Assembly: GCF_026016465.1 (NCBI RefSeq)
Contig: NZ_CP100390.1
Coordinates: 1,526,001 to 1,590,000, forward strand
DNA from: Alkalimarinus alittae
GTDB taxonomy: Bacteria > Pseudomonadota > Gammaproteobacteria > Pseudomonadales > Oleiphilaceae
Direction of reading: 5' to 3'
DNA: 64,000 nucleotides
Below are positions 42,805 to 52,343 of the stretch, in pieces; position 1 is the first letter of the stretch, and every line of letters starts with the position of its first letter. Under the pieces are notes generated by a model, which was not told the origin of the DNA, did no database searches, and worked only from the letters and a program-made list of their open reading frames with translations. A program made the translations under genes and the position numbers.

Positions 42805-45800
42805 ATGCAAAATACTCCTTTTACAGCTCAACAGCAGCAAAAAAAAGACATCACCGAAAAGCTGCTATTAAGTTATCGCAAGCTTATTCTAGAAAATCTG
42901 CCGCTTGCGATTGAAAGAGCAATCAAAGAGGCTGAAGTTAAGCTGATGCTCTCCATAAATGAATCGATGGATGGCGTGCTTCGTTCTGATTTTTCCGTAA
43001 GCCTTCAAATGCTAGAAACCCGCAGTCATTGGTTGTCTGAAAAAGTATCTAAAGACGCCGTGATAGCGTTAATTGATAAATTAAAGTCGCAAAGTTCTAC
43101 TCCCCCCAAAAGTGTGAAAAAGACACAAAAGACCCTATCTGTTGTAGAAAAAGACGACTTTGAAGACTGGTTGGCTATGAATTCTGCTATCAGGCTTATC
43201 GAAGAAGACCTGGGATATGAACTCAACCGTATATGTTATATCTTTGAAGTTATTTCTGGACGAGGCGTAGACGTTAAAAGCTGTCCTGTAGGCCCTTCTA
43301 TTATCATAAATGCGTTTCAAGAGGGCTGTAGTTTATTAAAAATACCGTCTTCTTCTTATCCAATTATTTATAAGATTTTAGGCCGTATCTTAAACTCAGA
43401 GCTTAAAGATATATACGGAGTTCTACTTTCAGCAGCCGAGCGTTATGGTATAAGTGGGACGGCACAAAGTGAAAAGGAACCCTCGAAAAAAACGGCATAC
43501 CAAGAAAGAGAGGCTGCTCAGGACGAATTAAAACCGAGTGCATCTTCAGAAACAAACTTTTTGGATAACACGCCGTTAATGGCGGATGAAGAGCTATTTG
43601 GAGCTCCAACTACTCAGCCGCAACGAGAGACAGGTCAAAACAGTCAAAATTCACCGTCGTCGGTCAGTGCGCAGGGAGACACATACGCGACATTACAAAG
43701 ACTTATAAACCTTAAAGCTTCTGTTGCCGTGAACAGTGGGGGGAGCACTGCATCGTCAGGCCAGCCGGAAGCAAATGTTAGAGATATTCGTTATGCTTAT
43801 TATCAATCTAGTGATGTTATTGAGGCCGTTAATCAACTGCAAAGTCTGCAACTCAAAGAAGACTCACTTAAAGAGGCGTTAGAACAAAGTGAGAGAACGC
43901 GTAACAAAGGTTACTCCGGTAATGTAGTTGAGCTTCCTCTCAGGGATGTTGTCAAAAAACAACTGATCGAAAGTGGTAAAGAAGAGGCTCAGTTAGGCAA
44001 AACAGACAACGAGTTGATTGAGATAACCGATCGATTATTTGAGACGTTGTTAGATCAAGTAGGTGTAAGCACTGTTCTGAAAAGGTGGTTAAAAAAGTTA
44101 AAGCTATCAGTGCTCAAAGTTGTTTTATTAGACCATACGTTTTTTTCTGATAATAGCCACCCTGCTCGGCAGGTGATCAACCAACTCGCGAAACTGGCTG
44201 GCACCAAGCGAACGCCTAACCGAAGTATTGAGCGATCTTTAGAATACTTTACCAACAGAATCATTAAAGAATATACGGGCGACCTGCGGCTTTTTGAAGA
44301 ACTGCTGATAGAAATAAGTCACTTAGTTTCACGGCAAGAAGAAGCCTTTAAACGCAATGCAGAGCGCGTTGCGCGAGCCTATGAAGGTCAACAGAGACTG
44401 ACTGAAGCGAGGGAAACAATTGTTTCTGAAATTGATCGGCGAATTAAGGGTAAGAAAATCCCTAAAATATTACTGTCTTTATTGGATGAAGGTGGTTGGC
44501 GGCAGTTAATGTTAGTGACCTTGCTTAGAGAAGGTGAAGACAGTAAGCGTTTTAAGGAGTCTTTAGCAGTACTTGACCAGTTATTAGCTTGGTTAGGTGA
44601 GTCGTCAGAAGGCGAAGAGTCGGTAGGGGATAGCTTTGAAAAAGATCTAGAAGCTCCGACCTTTTTAACGATGATCGATCGAGAACTTAAGGCGACCGGT
44701 CAAGCAACACACAGTAATATTATCGAAGAGCTAAAAGAATATTTAGTACAGGGCAAAAAAGTACCGCTTTGCCCTGCTGAACCCTATCGTTGGTCTGTTG
44801 AGACGGACCAAGAACAAATTGTTGCTGATAGCTCGCGTAGTCAGACAGAAGATAATAAACCTGGAAATAGTCGTTGGCATAAACGTGCAAGAATGATGGT
44901 GATCGGCGATTGGGTCGAGATAATTGATGAAGAGAACGTAGCCCAAAGGATGAGGTTAGCGTGGTCTGGCAGTAAGTCATTTAGGTTTGTGTTTGTTGAT
45001 AGCCAAGGCATGAAGGATATCGACATATCGCTCGACGAATTGGCTGAGCGAATGAATAGCGGCAAAGCAACGCTATTAGATAAAGAAGAAGTGCCGGTTA
45101 TAGATCAGGGTTTACACCAAATGGTACAGTCTGTTTATGAAGATTTATCTAATCAGGCAAGTTGTGATCCGCTAACCGGTCTTTTAAATCGTCAGTCATT
45201 TGAAAGAAATCTAGAGCGCACTGTTGCAGACTCAATGGCTAATCAAACCGCCTATGTGGTGTGCTTTTTAGATATTGACCAATTTAAGGTTGTAAATAAT
45301 ACCTATGGCCATATAGCCGGTGATCAGCTGCTAAAACATGTTGCATCAGTTGTTCGACAGTCTGCGGGGCCAATGGCTATATGTGGCCGAGTCGGTGGTA
45401 ATGAGTTTGGCGTAATCTTTGATCATTGTGCGTTAAAAGAAGGTACTGTACTTTGTGAGAACATTAGAACTGCAGTTTCGGATAGCACCTTTTTATGGCA
45501 AGAAAACGCACTAATTGTGACGATTAGTGCCGGGCTAACTGAAATAGATGCCGCTTCAGATAGTAGTGACACGGTGATGAAAAAAGCCAGTGTTGCGTGT
45601 AACTTTTCAAAAGAGCACGGACGTAACCGCGTTACGGCTTATACTCCGCAGGACAGAGATCAGGCGCATCATGATGAAATGATGACATGGATTCAGAAAA
45701 TTGATCATTCCCTTGAAGATCTTTTAATGCTTCGTTGCCAAGAGATTCGACCGGTAAATAAAGCCGAAGGTCGATTCTCTCATTATGAAATTTTATTAGG

Positions 45801-46443
45801 AGTGTACGATGAAGATAAAAACATTCTGCCGCCAGTGGCGCTTATAGAAGCAGCAGAACACTTTGGGCGGATGACTCGAGTTGATAAATGGGTAATCCAC
45901 AACACACTCAGGTGGATGGAAAACAACCCAATCATTGTTGAAAATGTAGATGGCTTTTCTATCAATTTATCAGGCACATCGATTAACGAAGAACACTTTT
46001 TAGATTTTGTACTTAGCGAACTTTCAGCGACCTCGGTTCCACGTCATAAAATTTGCTTTGAGATCACTGAGACAGCCGCAATAACAAACCTATCCGATGC
46101 GACTGATTTTATTAAAGTGTTAAGAAAAACAGGCTGTAAGTTTTCGCTGGATGATTTTGGAACAGGTCTTTCTTCTTATGCGTATATTCAGAAACTGCCA
46201 ATGGATTACATTAAAATTGATGGTGTATTTATTAAAAATATCGTCAATAACAAAAAAGACCAAGCCTTAGTGAAGTCAATTAATGAACTCGCTCATTTTA
46301 TGGGGATGGAGACCATTGCAGAGTTTGTCGAGAACTCAGAAATTTTGTCGATGTTAAAACTGATTGGTGTTGATCATGCCCAAGGATATGGAATAGCTAG
46401 ACCTGCTCCACTCAGTGATGCATTCTCTAGCATTCGTGCATAA
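42805..46443 (+). CDS. DUF1631-GGDEF-EAL cyclic-di-GMP protein
   Basis: 1212 aa. DUF1631 covers about 1-750 and ends in a PilZ-like stretch (KRARMMVIGDWVEIIDE, about 692). The GGDEF domain begins at SCDPLTGLLNR (about 788), but its signature reads GGNEF (about 863), so cyclase activity is doubtful. The EAL domain (about 990-1205) keeps its catalytic set: EILL, FSINLSG, FEITETAA, LDDFGTG, IKIDGVFI and AQGYG, so phosphodiesterase activity is likely. No membrane helix is present; it is a cytoplasmic regulator that probably lowers c-di-GMP. Confidence 0.9.
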   Translation: MQNTPFTAQQQQKKDITEKLLLSYRKLILENLPLAIERAIKEAEVKLMLSINESMDGVLRSDFSVSLQMLETRSHWLSEKVSKDAVIALIDKLKSQSSTPPKSVKKTQKTLSVVEKDDFEDWLAMNSAIRLIEEDLGYELNRICYIFEVISGRGVDVKSCPVGPSIIINAFQEGCSLLKIPSSSYPIIYKILGRILNSELKDIYGVLLSAAERYGISGTAQSEKEPSKKTAYQEREAAQDELKPSASSETNFLDNTPLMADEELFGAPTTQPQRETGQNSQNSPSSVSAQGDTYATLQRLINLKASVAVNSGGSTASSGQPEANVRDIRYAYYQSSDVIEAVNQLQSLQLKEDSLKEALEQSERTRNKGYSGNVVELPLRDVVKKQLIESGKEEAQLGKTDNELIEITDRLFETLLDQVGVSTVLKRWLKKLKLSVLKVVLLDHTFFSDNSHPARQVINQLAKLAGTKRTPNRSIERSLEYFTNRIIKEYTGDLRLFEELLIEISHLVSRQEEAFKRNAERVARAYEGQQRLTEARETIVSEIDRRIKGKKIPKILLSLLDEGGWRQLMLVTLLREGEDSKRFKESLAVLDQLLAWLGESSEGEESVGDSFEKDLEAPTFLTMIDRELKATGQATHSNIIEELKEYLVQGKKVPLCPAEPYRWSVETDQEQIVADSSRSQTEDNKPGNSRWHKRARMMVIGDWVEIIDEENVAQRMRLAWSGSKSFRFVFVDSQGMKDIDISLDELAERMNSGKATLLDKEEVPVIDQGLHQMVQSVYEDLSNQASCDPLTGLLNRQSFERNLERTVADSMANQTAYVVCFLDIDQFKVVNNTYGHIAGDQLLKHVASVVRQSAGPMAICGRVGGNEFGVIFDHCALKEGTVLCENIRTAVSDSTFLWQENALIVTISAGLTEIDAASDSSDTVMKKASVACNFSKEHGRNRVTAYTPQDRDQAHHDEMMTWIQKIDHSLEDLLMLRCQEIRPVNKAEGRFSHYEILLGVYDEDKNILPPVALIEAAEHFGRMTRVDKWVIHNTLRWMENNPIIVENVDGFSINLSGTSINEEHFLDFVLSELSATSVPRHKICFEITETAAITNLSDATDFIKVLRKTGCKFSLDDFGTGLSSYAYIQKLPMDYIKIDGVFIKNIVNNKKDQALVKSINELAHFMGMETIAEFVENSEILSMLKLIGVDHAQGYGIARPAPLSDAFSSIRA

Positions 46444-46607
46444 GGCAGCAAAAGATCATTTCGGTGGTTTCATTTACAACTTCTCTCATCTATTCTTCTA
46501 CTAATGGTTTTATATATCAGAAAGGTTTTAATTTTACTTTGGTACAAGGCTCCTCTTAACTACCATTACTTAAAACGTTAACTCGGACTAAGCAGATAGT
46601 GGCATAT

Positions 46608-47441
46608 ATGCATTTATTATTTTCAAAAAAATGGCTGTTAATTTTTATCATTCTTCTACCATCAATTTCAGTTGCAACAGGTCTTCCGCCTGAGCATGAA
46701 GCAAAACGCTTGTTATTGGCGGTGCAGCATTCAATCGATAATAGTCAATGGGATAAGGCTGAGGAGCAACTTAAAAAAATAGCAGAGTTAGACGTGCCCC
46801 TTGATGCCAAATTTCACTATCTGAATGGACAGGTTCAACTTCAGCAGTCTGAGTTTGATTTAGCCCAAAAATCGTTTGAAATATATGTTCTCCAAGCGGG
46901 TGAAGAGGGTGAATTTTACATCCCGTCTTTAAAGATGATTACTGAAGCAGATGAAAAAAAGAATGCGGTTGTAATCAAGAAAGAGCCTGTCAATACGGCA
47001 GATTTAGTGCTTGAAAAAAACAAAGATAGCTACCTAGAGTCACTTAAAACTTTATATTTAACTGATTCTTCAATCGATGCTCTAGTGTTGAGAATTAACA
47101 GTATTCTTTCTACACATCCTTACCAAGGTGCCAGAATAAAGCAAAAGAATGCGAATAAAGGCGCCAAGTACAGTATTAATGTCAACGGTAATGAGCTTCA
47201 GATTCAAGAGAAGAAGTATGATAGAGACGGTGCGCCGACGTTATTAGTCAGCAAAATGGATATGTATGGCGTAGACCCATTTGTTAAATTTTCGTGTGAT
47301 TATGACCGCTATATTTGCTGGTTATACCATCCGGTAAGTCAATATGACCGTTGGATATTAATTGATAGAGATGAGAAAGCAGCTGAAGAGCTAAGTGATG
47401 CAATGGCAAGGCTGATTAGATTGCTACAAGGAGGAAAGTAA
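46608..47441 (+). CDS. Exported TPR-like protein of unknown function
   Basis: 277 aa from ATG 46608; a GTG three codons upstream is possible and no strong ribosome binding site supports either. The N terminus is a signal peptide (KKWLLIFIILLPSISVATG). Residues about 28-110 resemble tetratricopeptide helices (IDNSQWDKAEEQLKKIAEL, LQQSEFDLAQKSFEIYV). The C-terminal half is unassigned and ends with an acidic helix. It is probably periplasmic. It lies between the c-di-GMP gene and norQ with no obvious link to either. Confidence 0.72.
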   Translation: MHLLFSKKWLLIFIILLPSISVATGLPPEHEAKRLLLAVQHSIDNSQWDKAEEQLKKIAELDVPLDAKFHYLNGQVQLQQSEFDLAQKSFEIYVLQAGEEGEFYIPSLKMITEADEKKNAVVIKKEPVNTADLVLEKNKDSYLESLKTLYLTDSSIDALVLRINSILSTHPYQGARIKQKNANKGAKYSINVNGNELQIQEKKYDRDGAPTLLVSKMDMYGVDPFVKFSCDYDRYICWLYHPVSQYDRWILIDRDEKAAEELSDAMARLIRLLQGGK

Positions 47442-47467
47442 CTAACTCACTGAGCTGATGGCTTAGT

Positions 47468-47481
47468 CTGACCTCGGTCAA
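47468..47481 (+). promoter_or_regulatory. FNR/DNR-type box upstream of norQ
   Basis: CTGACCTCGGTCAA matches TTGAY-N4-RTCAA at all but the first position. A TATGGT -10 candidate lies 22 bases downstream (47504-47509), the spacing expected of an activator centred near -41.5. Confidence 0.6.
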
Positions 47482-47595
47482 GGGGGCTTTTGCTGTTTCA
47501 GGGTATGGTAACGGCATCCTGAAGATTCAAACTATGATGCGCTTTAGCCGCTGACTTGAGTCTGTTTTTAGAATATATATCCATGGACCCGCTTT

Positions 47596-48414
47596 ATGAA
47601 TGCGTTTGAAAAACCACAAGACCAAACCGACGGCCTTTTTTATCAGCCACAAGGTAATGAAGAAGCGTTGTTTGAGCACGCGTACAACCACCAACTGCCT
47701 GTATTGATTAAAGGGCCTACTGGCTGTGGGAAAACACGATTTATCGCACATATGGCAGAGAAATTGGGGCGTCCAATTTACACGGTTTCTTGCCACGATG
47801 ATCTGACTGCTGCCGACTTAGTTGGGCGTCACCTGATTGGTAAAGACGGAACTTTTTGGCAAGATGGCCCATTAACCAGAGCGGTGCGAGAAGGCGCAAT
47901 TTGCTACCTTGATGAAGTGATTGAAGCTAGAAAAGACACCACTGTTGTTTTGCACCCATTGGCAGATGATCGCCGAGTATTACCTATTGAAAGGACCGGC
48001 GAGTATCTCGAAGCGGCACCTGGATTTATGTTGGTTGTGTCTTATAATCCAGGGTATCAAAACTTATTGAAGGGCATGAAGCCTAGTACGCGCCAACGAT
48101 TTGTAGCGCTTCGATTTGATTATCCTGACGAGGCATCTGAGACGGCGATTGTTGTTAAAGAAAGCGGTATTGATGAGGCTAGAGCGCGAGTTCTTGTTAA
48201 GCTCGCAAATAGCCTTAGAAACTTGAAAGACCATGACCTTGAAGAAGCCGCTTCGACTCGACTGGTTATTTATGCGGCCAAGTTAATAAAGAGTGGTGTT
48301 GCACCACTAGAGGCTTGTCGAGTAACGATGGCTGAACCTTTGACGGACGATGAGGCGACTGTCAGTGCGCTTACTGAAGTAATATATGCCATATTTGGTG
48401 GCGAGGAGGCTTAA
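47596..48414 (+). CDS. norQ: NorQ/NirQ/CbbQ-family MoxR-type AAA+ ATPase
   Basis: 272 aa. Walker A is KGPTGCGKTRFIAHM, Walker B is AICYLDEVIEA, and SYNPGYQNLLKGMKPSTRQRF is the family's typical sensor and specificity region. NorQ works with a VWA partner, NorD, to mature NO reductase, probably helping non-haem iron insertion. norCB lie about 15 kb to the right; no norD is in the window. Upstream lies a DNR-type box. Confidence 0.92.
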   Translation: MNAFEKPQDQTDGLFYQPQGNEEALFEHAYNHQLPVLIKGPTGCGKTRFIAHMAEKLGRPIYTVSCHDDLTAADLVGRHLIGKDGTFWQDGPLTRAVREGAICYLDEVIEARKDTTVVLHPLADDRRVLPIERTGEYLEAAPGFMLVVSYNPGYQNLLKGMKPSTRQRFVALRFDYPDEASETAIVVKESGIDEARARVLVKLANSLRNLKDHDLEEAASTRLVIYAAKLIKSGVAPLEACRVTMAEPLTDDEATVSALTEVIYAIFGGEEA

Positions 48415-48415
48415 A

Positions 48416-48796
48416 TTGGCCTACGGAAATTATAATAAAAAAAATGAACAGCAATCACTGGCGAACCAAGCTGAAGCTTGGTATCTGTGTAATTTATTAG
48501 TTCTTCCGGGTATATCATTTATTATTCTTGCAAGGCTTTTTATAAAGCATGGCGGCGGCGACCGCTCATTAATCGGCACTAACCATGTTAGACAAACATT
48601 TTTTATGTCGCTGTTGGGTGGTGGATTAGTATTCTGCGGGTGTACAGGCTTATATCTGTGGTTAGGCAATACAGGTAATGCATGGATGTGGATTATTATG
48701 TACTTCACACTTGTGCATACAAGTTTTGTAATGTGGGGTATTTTGGGATTGGCGTGGTCGCTGGCCAAAAAGCCGATAGCGTACCCACGTTTTTAG
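48416..48796 (+). CDS. Small membrane protein coupled to norQ
   Basis: 126 aa starting with TTG one base after the norQ stop; GAGGAGG lies six bases upstream, which decides this start over an ATG inside norQ. Three hydrophobic helices are visible (YLCNLLVLPGISFIILARLF, FFMSLLGGGLVFCGCTGLYL, MWIIMYFTLVHTSFVMWGIL). The family is not recognised. Placement after a nor maturation ATPase suggests a role in NO reductase assembly, as with small membrane genes found after nirQ/norQ elsewhere, but this is inference. Confidence 0.72.
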   Translation: MAYGNYNKKNEQQSLANQAEAWYLCNLLVLPGISFIILARLFIKHGGGDRSLIGTNHVRQTFFMSLLGGGLVFCGCTGLYLWLGNTGNAWMWIIMYFTLVHTSFVMWGILGLAWSLAKKPIAYPRF

Positions 48797-48839
48797 TGAT
48801 TAAAAGGTCTAATGGGAACAACTGGGTTTAAAAACATAT

Positions 48840-48882
48840 ACCCGTAGCCTTGATACAGCGAAGCGGAATCAGGGCTACGGGT
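48840..48882. terminator. Bidirectional terminator
   Basis: ACCCGTAGCCTTGAT (48840-48854) pairs with ATCAGGGCTACGGGT (48868-48882), with one G-U pair. T-rich tails exist on both sides (GTGTTCTT rightwards; TATATGTTTTT leftwards on the minus strand). It separates two convergent genes. Confidence 0.88.
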
Positions 48883-48903
48883 TGTGTTCTTAGTGATAAA
48901 TGA

Positions 48904-50463
48904 CTAAGCCGCTTTCTTACCTTGTTTTACAGTTTCTTTGAGTGTATTAACGTCTTTATCGTCAACTTTGACAGTCGCTTTCTTCTCTTTAATTGCATAC
49001 TTCTCAAGCCCTGCAATATGATTTTTGCCAAAATACTCTTCCCAATCAATCATTTTGGCATCTACAGCAAATTCTCCATCAGGTGCTTCGCCCAGTTCTT
49101 CTGCAAGGGATAATAACTTTCCATTGTGGAAACGGTATTTGGGGAAACCATAAAAAGAAAAGGTCGTCGAGAGCGTTAACGCGGTATCAATGTTCTTAAG
49201 CATCAGGCTTGTTTTATCTGTTCTACCCAAAAATGCATTAACGTCATTGAGCATTCCTAAGGGTAATTGAATCGCTTTCATCGCGGTTTCAAAGACTGAC
49301 TTAGACACAAAGTTGAAGCTAGCCGAAGGCTTCTTACCCTTAAATAACTTCGGGTAAGCCTTGTAATTAGCGCGCGCCTCTTTGATCATGGTTTTCTTGA
49401 GGGCATTAACATTGGCCGGGTTAGAGCCGCTGCTACAGCACTGATATATGTTGGTTTCTTTTGGTGATTTGATTACTTTTGCCATAGACAGAATAATGCT
49501 ATTCGCAACCAAGTCTGCAGGAATAATATCCATAACCCCTTTAGGGTCCGCAGGGAAGAAAGCAATTTTACCTCTTGCATAAGCGAAGATGATGGCATCT
49601 GCTACCTTTATTCCTTCAATCCAACCCGGTACAGGGCTCTTCAATGTACTTTCGATAATGGAGGGACGTACAATGGCTAATGATTGGCCTTCAAGCTTCT
49701 CGATCAATAACTGTTCACCCATCCACTTAGTGAATGTGTAAGTGTCATTCCAGCCATACTTGTTGGCTTCATTAATACCTAAATCGACCAAGGCTTTACT
49801 CAGCGCTTCAGGGTTTTTAGTCGGGAAGCGTACATTGTTAATTTTGTCTTTAAGTAGGTCAATTAAGTCACCTACTAGATATTGCCCCTTTTCATTACGT
49901 GGAATTTGCTTGCCGAAAGGCGCTTTAGTCTCTTCGTATATATCACCGGTATTTAAACCGTGAACATAACAGGTTGATACCTGAACGACAGGGATATCAC
50001 CGCCACGCTTCGACAGTTCAACGATATTATTAAGGCAGATGGTATTAATCTTAAGTGCTTTATCTAATGCTTCGCGAAAGTTAACGCTGGCGGCAGAGTT
50101 GACGACCAAGTCAATGTCATTGGCTAATGTTGAAAATTGAGTTTCAGTTAAACCGAAGTTTTTTTCAGTCAGCTCGCCAGTAATAACGTTTAATTTTGTT
50201 GCGCAAAAGTGTTCGAAAGCTGGTAGGTCTTTTGCTCTTAATGAATCGAAAATTGAAGATGTTAGTATTTCTTGCTCAAAGCGCTCTCTACCGCTTTTAT
50301 AGCTTGAACTGCCTCTAACGAGGATATTGATTGATCCAATCTTAGGGATGGATGAAATGATCTTTTCTAGTAATACTTTACCCAAAAAACCGGTGCAACC
50401 TGTGATAAGAATATTCTTGCCGTTTAATGTTTTTCTTACCAATGAGCTTTTGGTGTTTTTCAT
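48904..50463 (-). CDS. Fatty acyl-CoA/ACP reductase (male-sterility type)
   Basis: 519 aa from the ATG preceded by AGGAAGG; a longer in-frame version lacks such a site. The Rossmann domain starts ILITGCTGFLGKVLLEKI; VVNSAASVNFREALDKALKIN and the catalytic YTFTKWMGEQLL (YxxxK) follow, then the FAR_C-like C-terminal domain. Length and features match the bacterial fatty alcohol-forming reductases known from Marinobacter wax ester synthesis. It reduces long-chain acyl-CoA to fatty alcohol with NADPH. No wax ester synthase gene is in the window. The C terminus is Lys-rich. Confidence 0.86.
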   Translation of the reverse strand: MKNTKSSLVRKTLNGKNILITGCTGFLGKVLLEKIISSIPKIGSINILVRGSSSYKSGRERFEQEILTSSIFDSLRAKDLPAFEHFCATKLNVITGELTEKNFGLTETQFSTLANDIDLVVNSAASVNFREALDKALKINTICLNNIVELSKRGGDIPVVQVSTCYVHGLNTGDIYEETKAPFGKQIPRNEKGQYLVGDLIDLLKDKINNVRFPTKNPEALSKALVDLGINEANKYGWNDTYTFTKWMGEQLLIEKLEGQSLAIVRPSIIESTLKSPVPGWIEGIKVADAIIFAYARGKIAFFPADPKGVMDIIPADLVANSIILSMAKVIKSPKETNIYQCCSSGSNPANVNALKKTMIKEARANYKAYPKLFKGKKPSASFNFVSKSVFETAMKAIQLPLGMLNDVNAFLGRTDKTSLMLKNIDTALTLSTTFSFYGFPKYRFHNGKLLSLAEELGEAPDGEFAVDAKMIDWEEYFGKNHIAGLEKYAIKEKKATVKVDDKDVNTLKETVKQGKKAA

Positions 50464-50792
50464 AGCCTTCCTGCTGTATCCATTGAGTTTAAAAATCCAT
50501 GAGAAACGCTCTGAGGCCTTTGTTAAGCTAAACAAAGTGTTGTTTCTCACAGGTTTCTTAGAGCGCAAATTTACATATTTAGAATATATTTTTCATCAAA
50601 ATAATTGAGTTTTTGAGGCAGGGCTCATGATTTTTTTCGTAAGTGAGAGGCGGTTAACATTAATTGGTTTGATTAGAGTATATGCACTAAATTGTTAAAA
50701 GCATATCGTGAGCGGAACCAGAGGGGGAATGGTCAAATTCTGATTCCACTTAGTTACATCAAGGCTACGGAGTCGTGATATCCCAGTAAGGG
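50464..50792. other. Intergenic region between nirN and the acyl-CoA reductase gene
   Basis: 329 bases without a recognised gene. It must hold the 3' end of the nir transcript and the reductase promoter. A dyad ATATGC/GCATAT lies around 50680-50706. A 9-bp inverted repeat, GAGCGGAAC (50710-50718) and GTTCCGCTC (50802-50810), has its right arm inside the nirN 3' end. No clear T-tracted terminator or DNR box was found. Confidence 0.4.
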
Positions 50793-52340
50793 CTAGTGAC
50801 TCGTTCCGCTCGCGTAGGTGGTTTTATTATGAACGTTATATTTACCCGATGGTTTCTTCATAGGCAGACGTTTAACCTCTTTAAGCGTATTAGCGTCATA
50901 CACAATGAGTGCGCCATCTTTGTCCCAGATACTCATTAGCGCATGACTGCCATCTTTGGTGAACTCTATATGCGCTGCAGTCTTGCCGGGGATAGGTTGC
51001 AGTGTTTTTTCGATCTCTAGCGTTTCTTTGTTGATAACGTGCATTAAGTCTTTGTTTGGACCAAAGAATACATCAACCCAAGCATACTTTGAGTTTTGAT
51101 GGCTTCGCATAAAAAAGCCAGGCCCCTTAGTTTCAATTCGCTTAATGACTTCCCAAGTCGTCATGTCAATGACTGACACCTGGCCATCTTTAAGGTTAGG
51201 GGTTGCCATCACCGTTCGCCCCTTATACTCCCAAGTAATACCGGAGCCAAGGTGTGGCATGCCTGCCAGATCGATTGTCTTGATTTTTTTACCTAAATCT
51301 AAGTCGATAACCTGGCCATCTTTGGAATCTCTGGAAGCGCCAATGAGGTGGTTATAGGGTTGGTCAAAGAAAAAATCATCAAGGTAATCATCAACGACAA
51401 TTTTTCTAACAGTTATTTCGGGTTGATCATAAGGGATCTCCCAAACTTCTTTAAGGTCTTTTAACGCAGCGATAAAACTGTTTCTTGGTGGGGCGGTATA
51501 GACTGCACTCACGCGGGATGGCACGCCTTGTTCGTCTGCCACATCAAAAATTTTAACGGGTTTGAGGTCGGTCGTATCAATTAACACAAGCGTTTGCGGT
51601 AAATAGTTGGCGACCATCGCATATTTACCGTCTTTCGAAATGGCTAGGTTGCGGGTGTTTATTGCGGCTCGTACTTCTGCTACAAATTCCATATTGTAGA
51701 TATCGTATTTACTAATCCAGCCATCACGAGAAGCGAAATAAACATAGCGGCCATCTGGTGAATACTTAGGGCCACCATGGAGTGCAAAGCGAGTTTTAAA
51801 GCGATGAATGGGTTCAAATGTATCGCCATTTAACAGTGTAGCGGAGTGGTCTTCTAACTCGACTACAATAAATAGATTTTTAAGGTCGGCCTCAAATTTT
51901 GGTTTGTCGGGCAGGCTTCCATTTGGATGATAAAGGATATGAGAGTGCTCGATATCTTTTAACGTCCATTCTGGCTGAACGTCTGGCTGACTAAATACAT
52001 AGTCAGCTAAAGTGGATATTTGTTGGTCATTTAGCTGAGTTGAAAACCCCGGCATTTGAGTCGCGGTGCGGCCATTTTTAATAACATCGATGGCCTTTTT
52101 TAGCTTTAGCCGAGACAGGTTATCTGGCAGGAGTGCAGGGCCCATTGCGCCTGTTCGGTTGACCCCGTGACATTCTGCACAATGGTCTTTATAAAGCTCT
52201 ATTTGAGACGCTGTCGCGTGTGTTGAAGAAGCCTGAGCTAGAGTGCTCTGTGAAGATAACAAAAGTATCAGGCTAGGTAAAATGCACTTCCAAAGCTGAG
52301 GCTTTGTTACCATCGGGTTGTCTCTGCGACTTTCGCTCAT
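50793..52340 (-). CDS. nirN: NirN, cytochrome c/d1 dihydro-haem d1 dehydrogenase
   Basis: 515 aa. A signal peptide (CILPSLILLLSSQSTLAQA) precedes a c-type haem domain with CAECH (Cys54-His58), then a d1-type eight-bladed propeller (DGRYVYFASRDGWISKYDI, HIEFTKDGSHALMSIWDKDG). It resembles NirS but is shorter and sits at the end of the d1 biosynthesis genes, as NirN does. NirN oxidises dihydro-haem d1 in the periplasm, the last synthesis step. The start used lies three bases after nirE's stop; ATG 52313 is an alternative. Confidence 0.91.
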   Translation of the reverse strand: MSESRRDNPMVTKPQLWKCILPSLILLLSSQSTLAQASSTHATASQIELYKDHCAECHGVNRTGAMGPALLPDNLSRLKLKKAIDVIKNGRTATQMPGFSTQLNDQQISTLADYVFSQPDVQPEWTLKDIEHSHILYHPNGSLPDKPKFEADLKNLFIVVELEDHSATLLNGDTFEPIHRFKTRFALHGGPKYSPDGRYVYFASRDGWISKYDIYNMEFVAEVRAAINTRNLAISKDGKYAMVANYLPQTLVLIDTTDLKPVKIFDVADEQGVPSRVSAVYTAPPRNSFIAALKDLKEVWEIPYDQPEITVRKIVVDDYLDDFFFDQPYNHLIGASRDSKDGQVIDLDLGKKIKTIDLAGMPHLGSGITWEYKGRTVMATPNLKDGQVSVIDMTTWEVIKRIETKGPGFFMRSHQNSKYAWVDVFFGPNKDLMHVINKETLEIEKTLQPIPGKTAAHIEFTKDGSHALMSIWDKDGALIVYDANTLKEVKRLPMKKPSGKYNVHNKTTYASGTSH

Positions 52341-52343
52341 TAA

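Noticed and set aside
50793-52340. A second NirS nitrite reductase
   Set aside because: It resembles NirS but is shorter, lies at the end of the d1 biosynthesis genes and better fits NirN.
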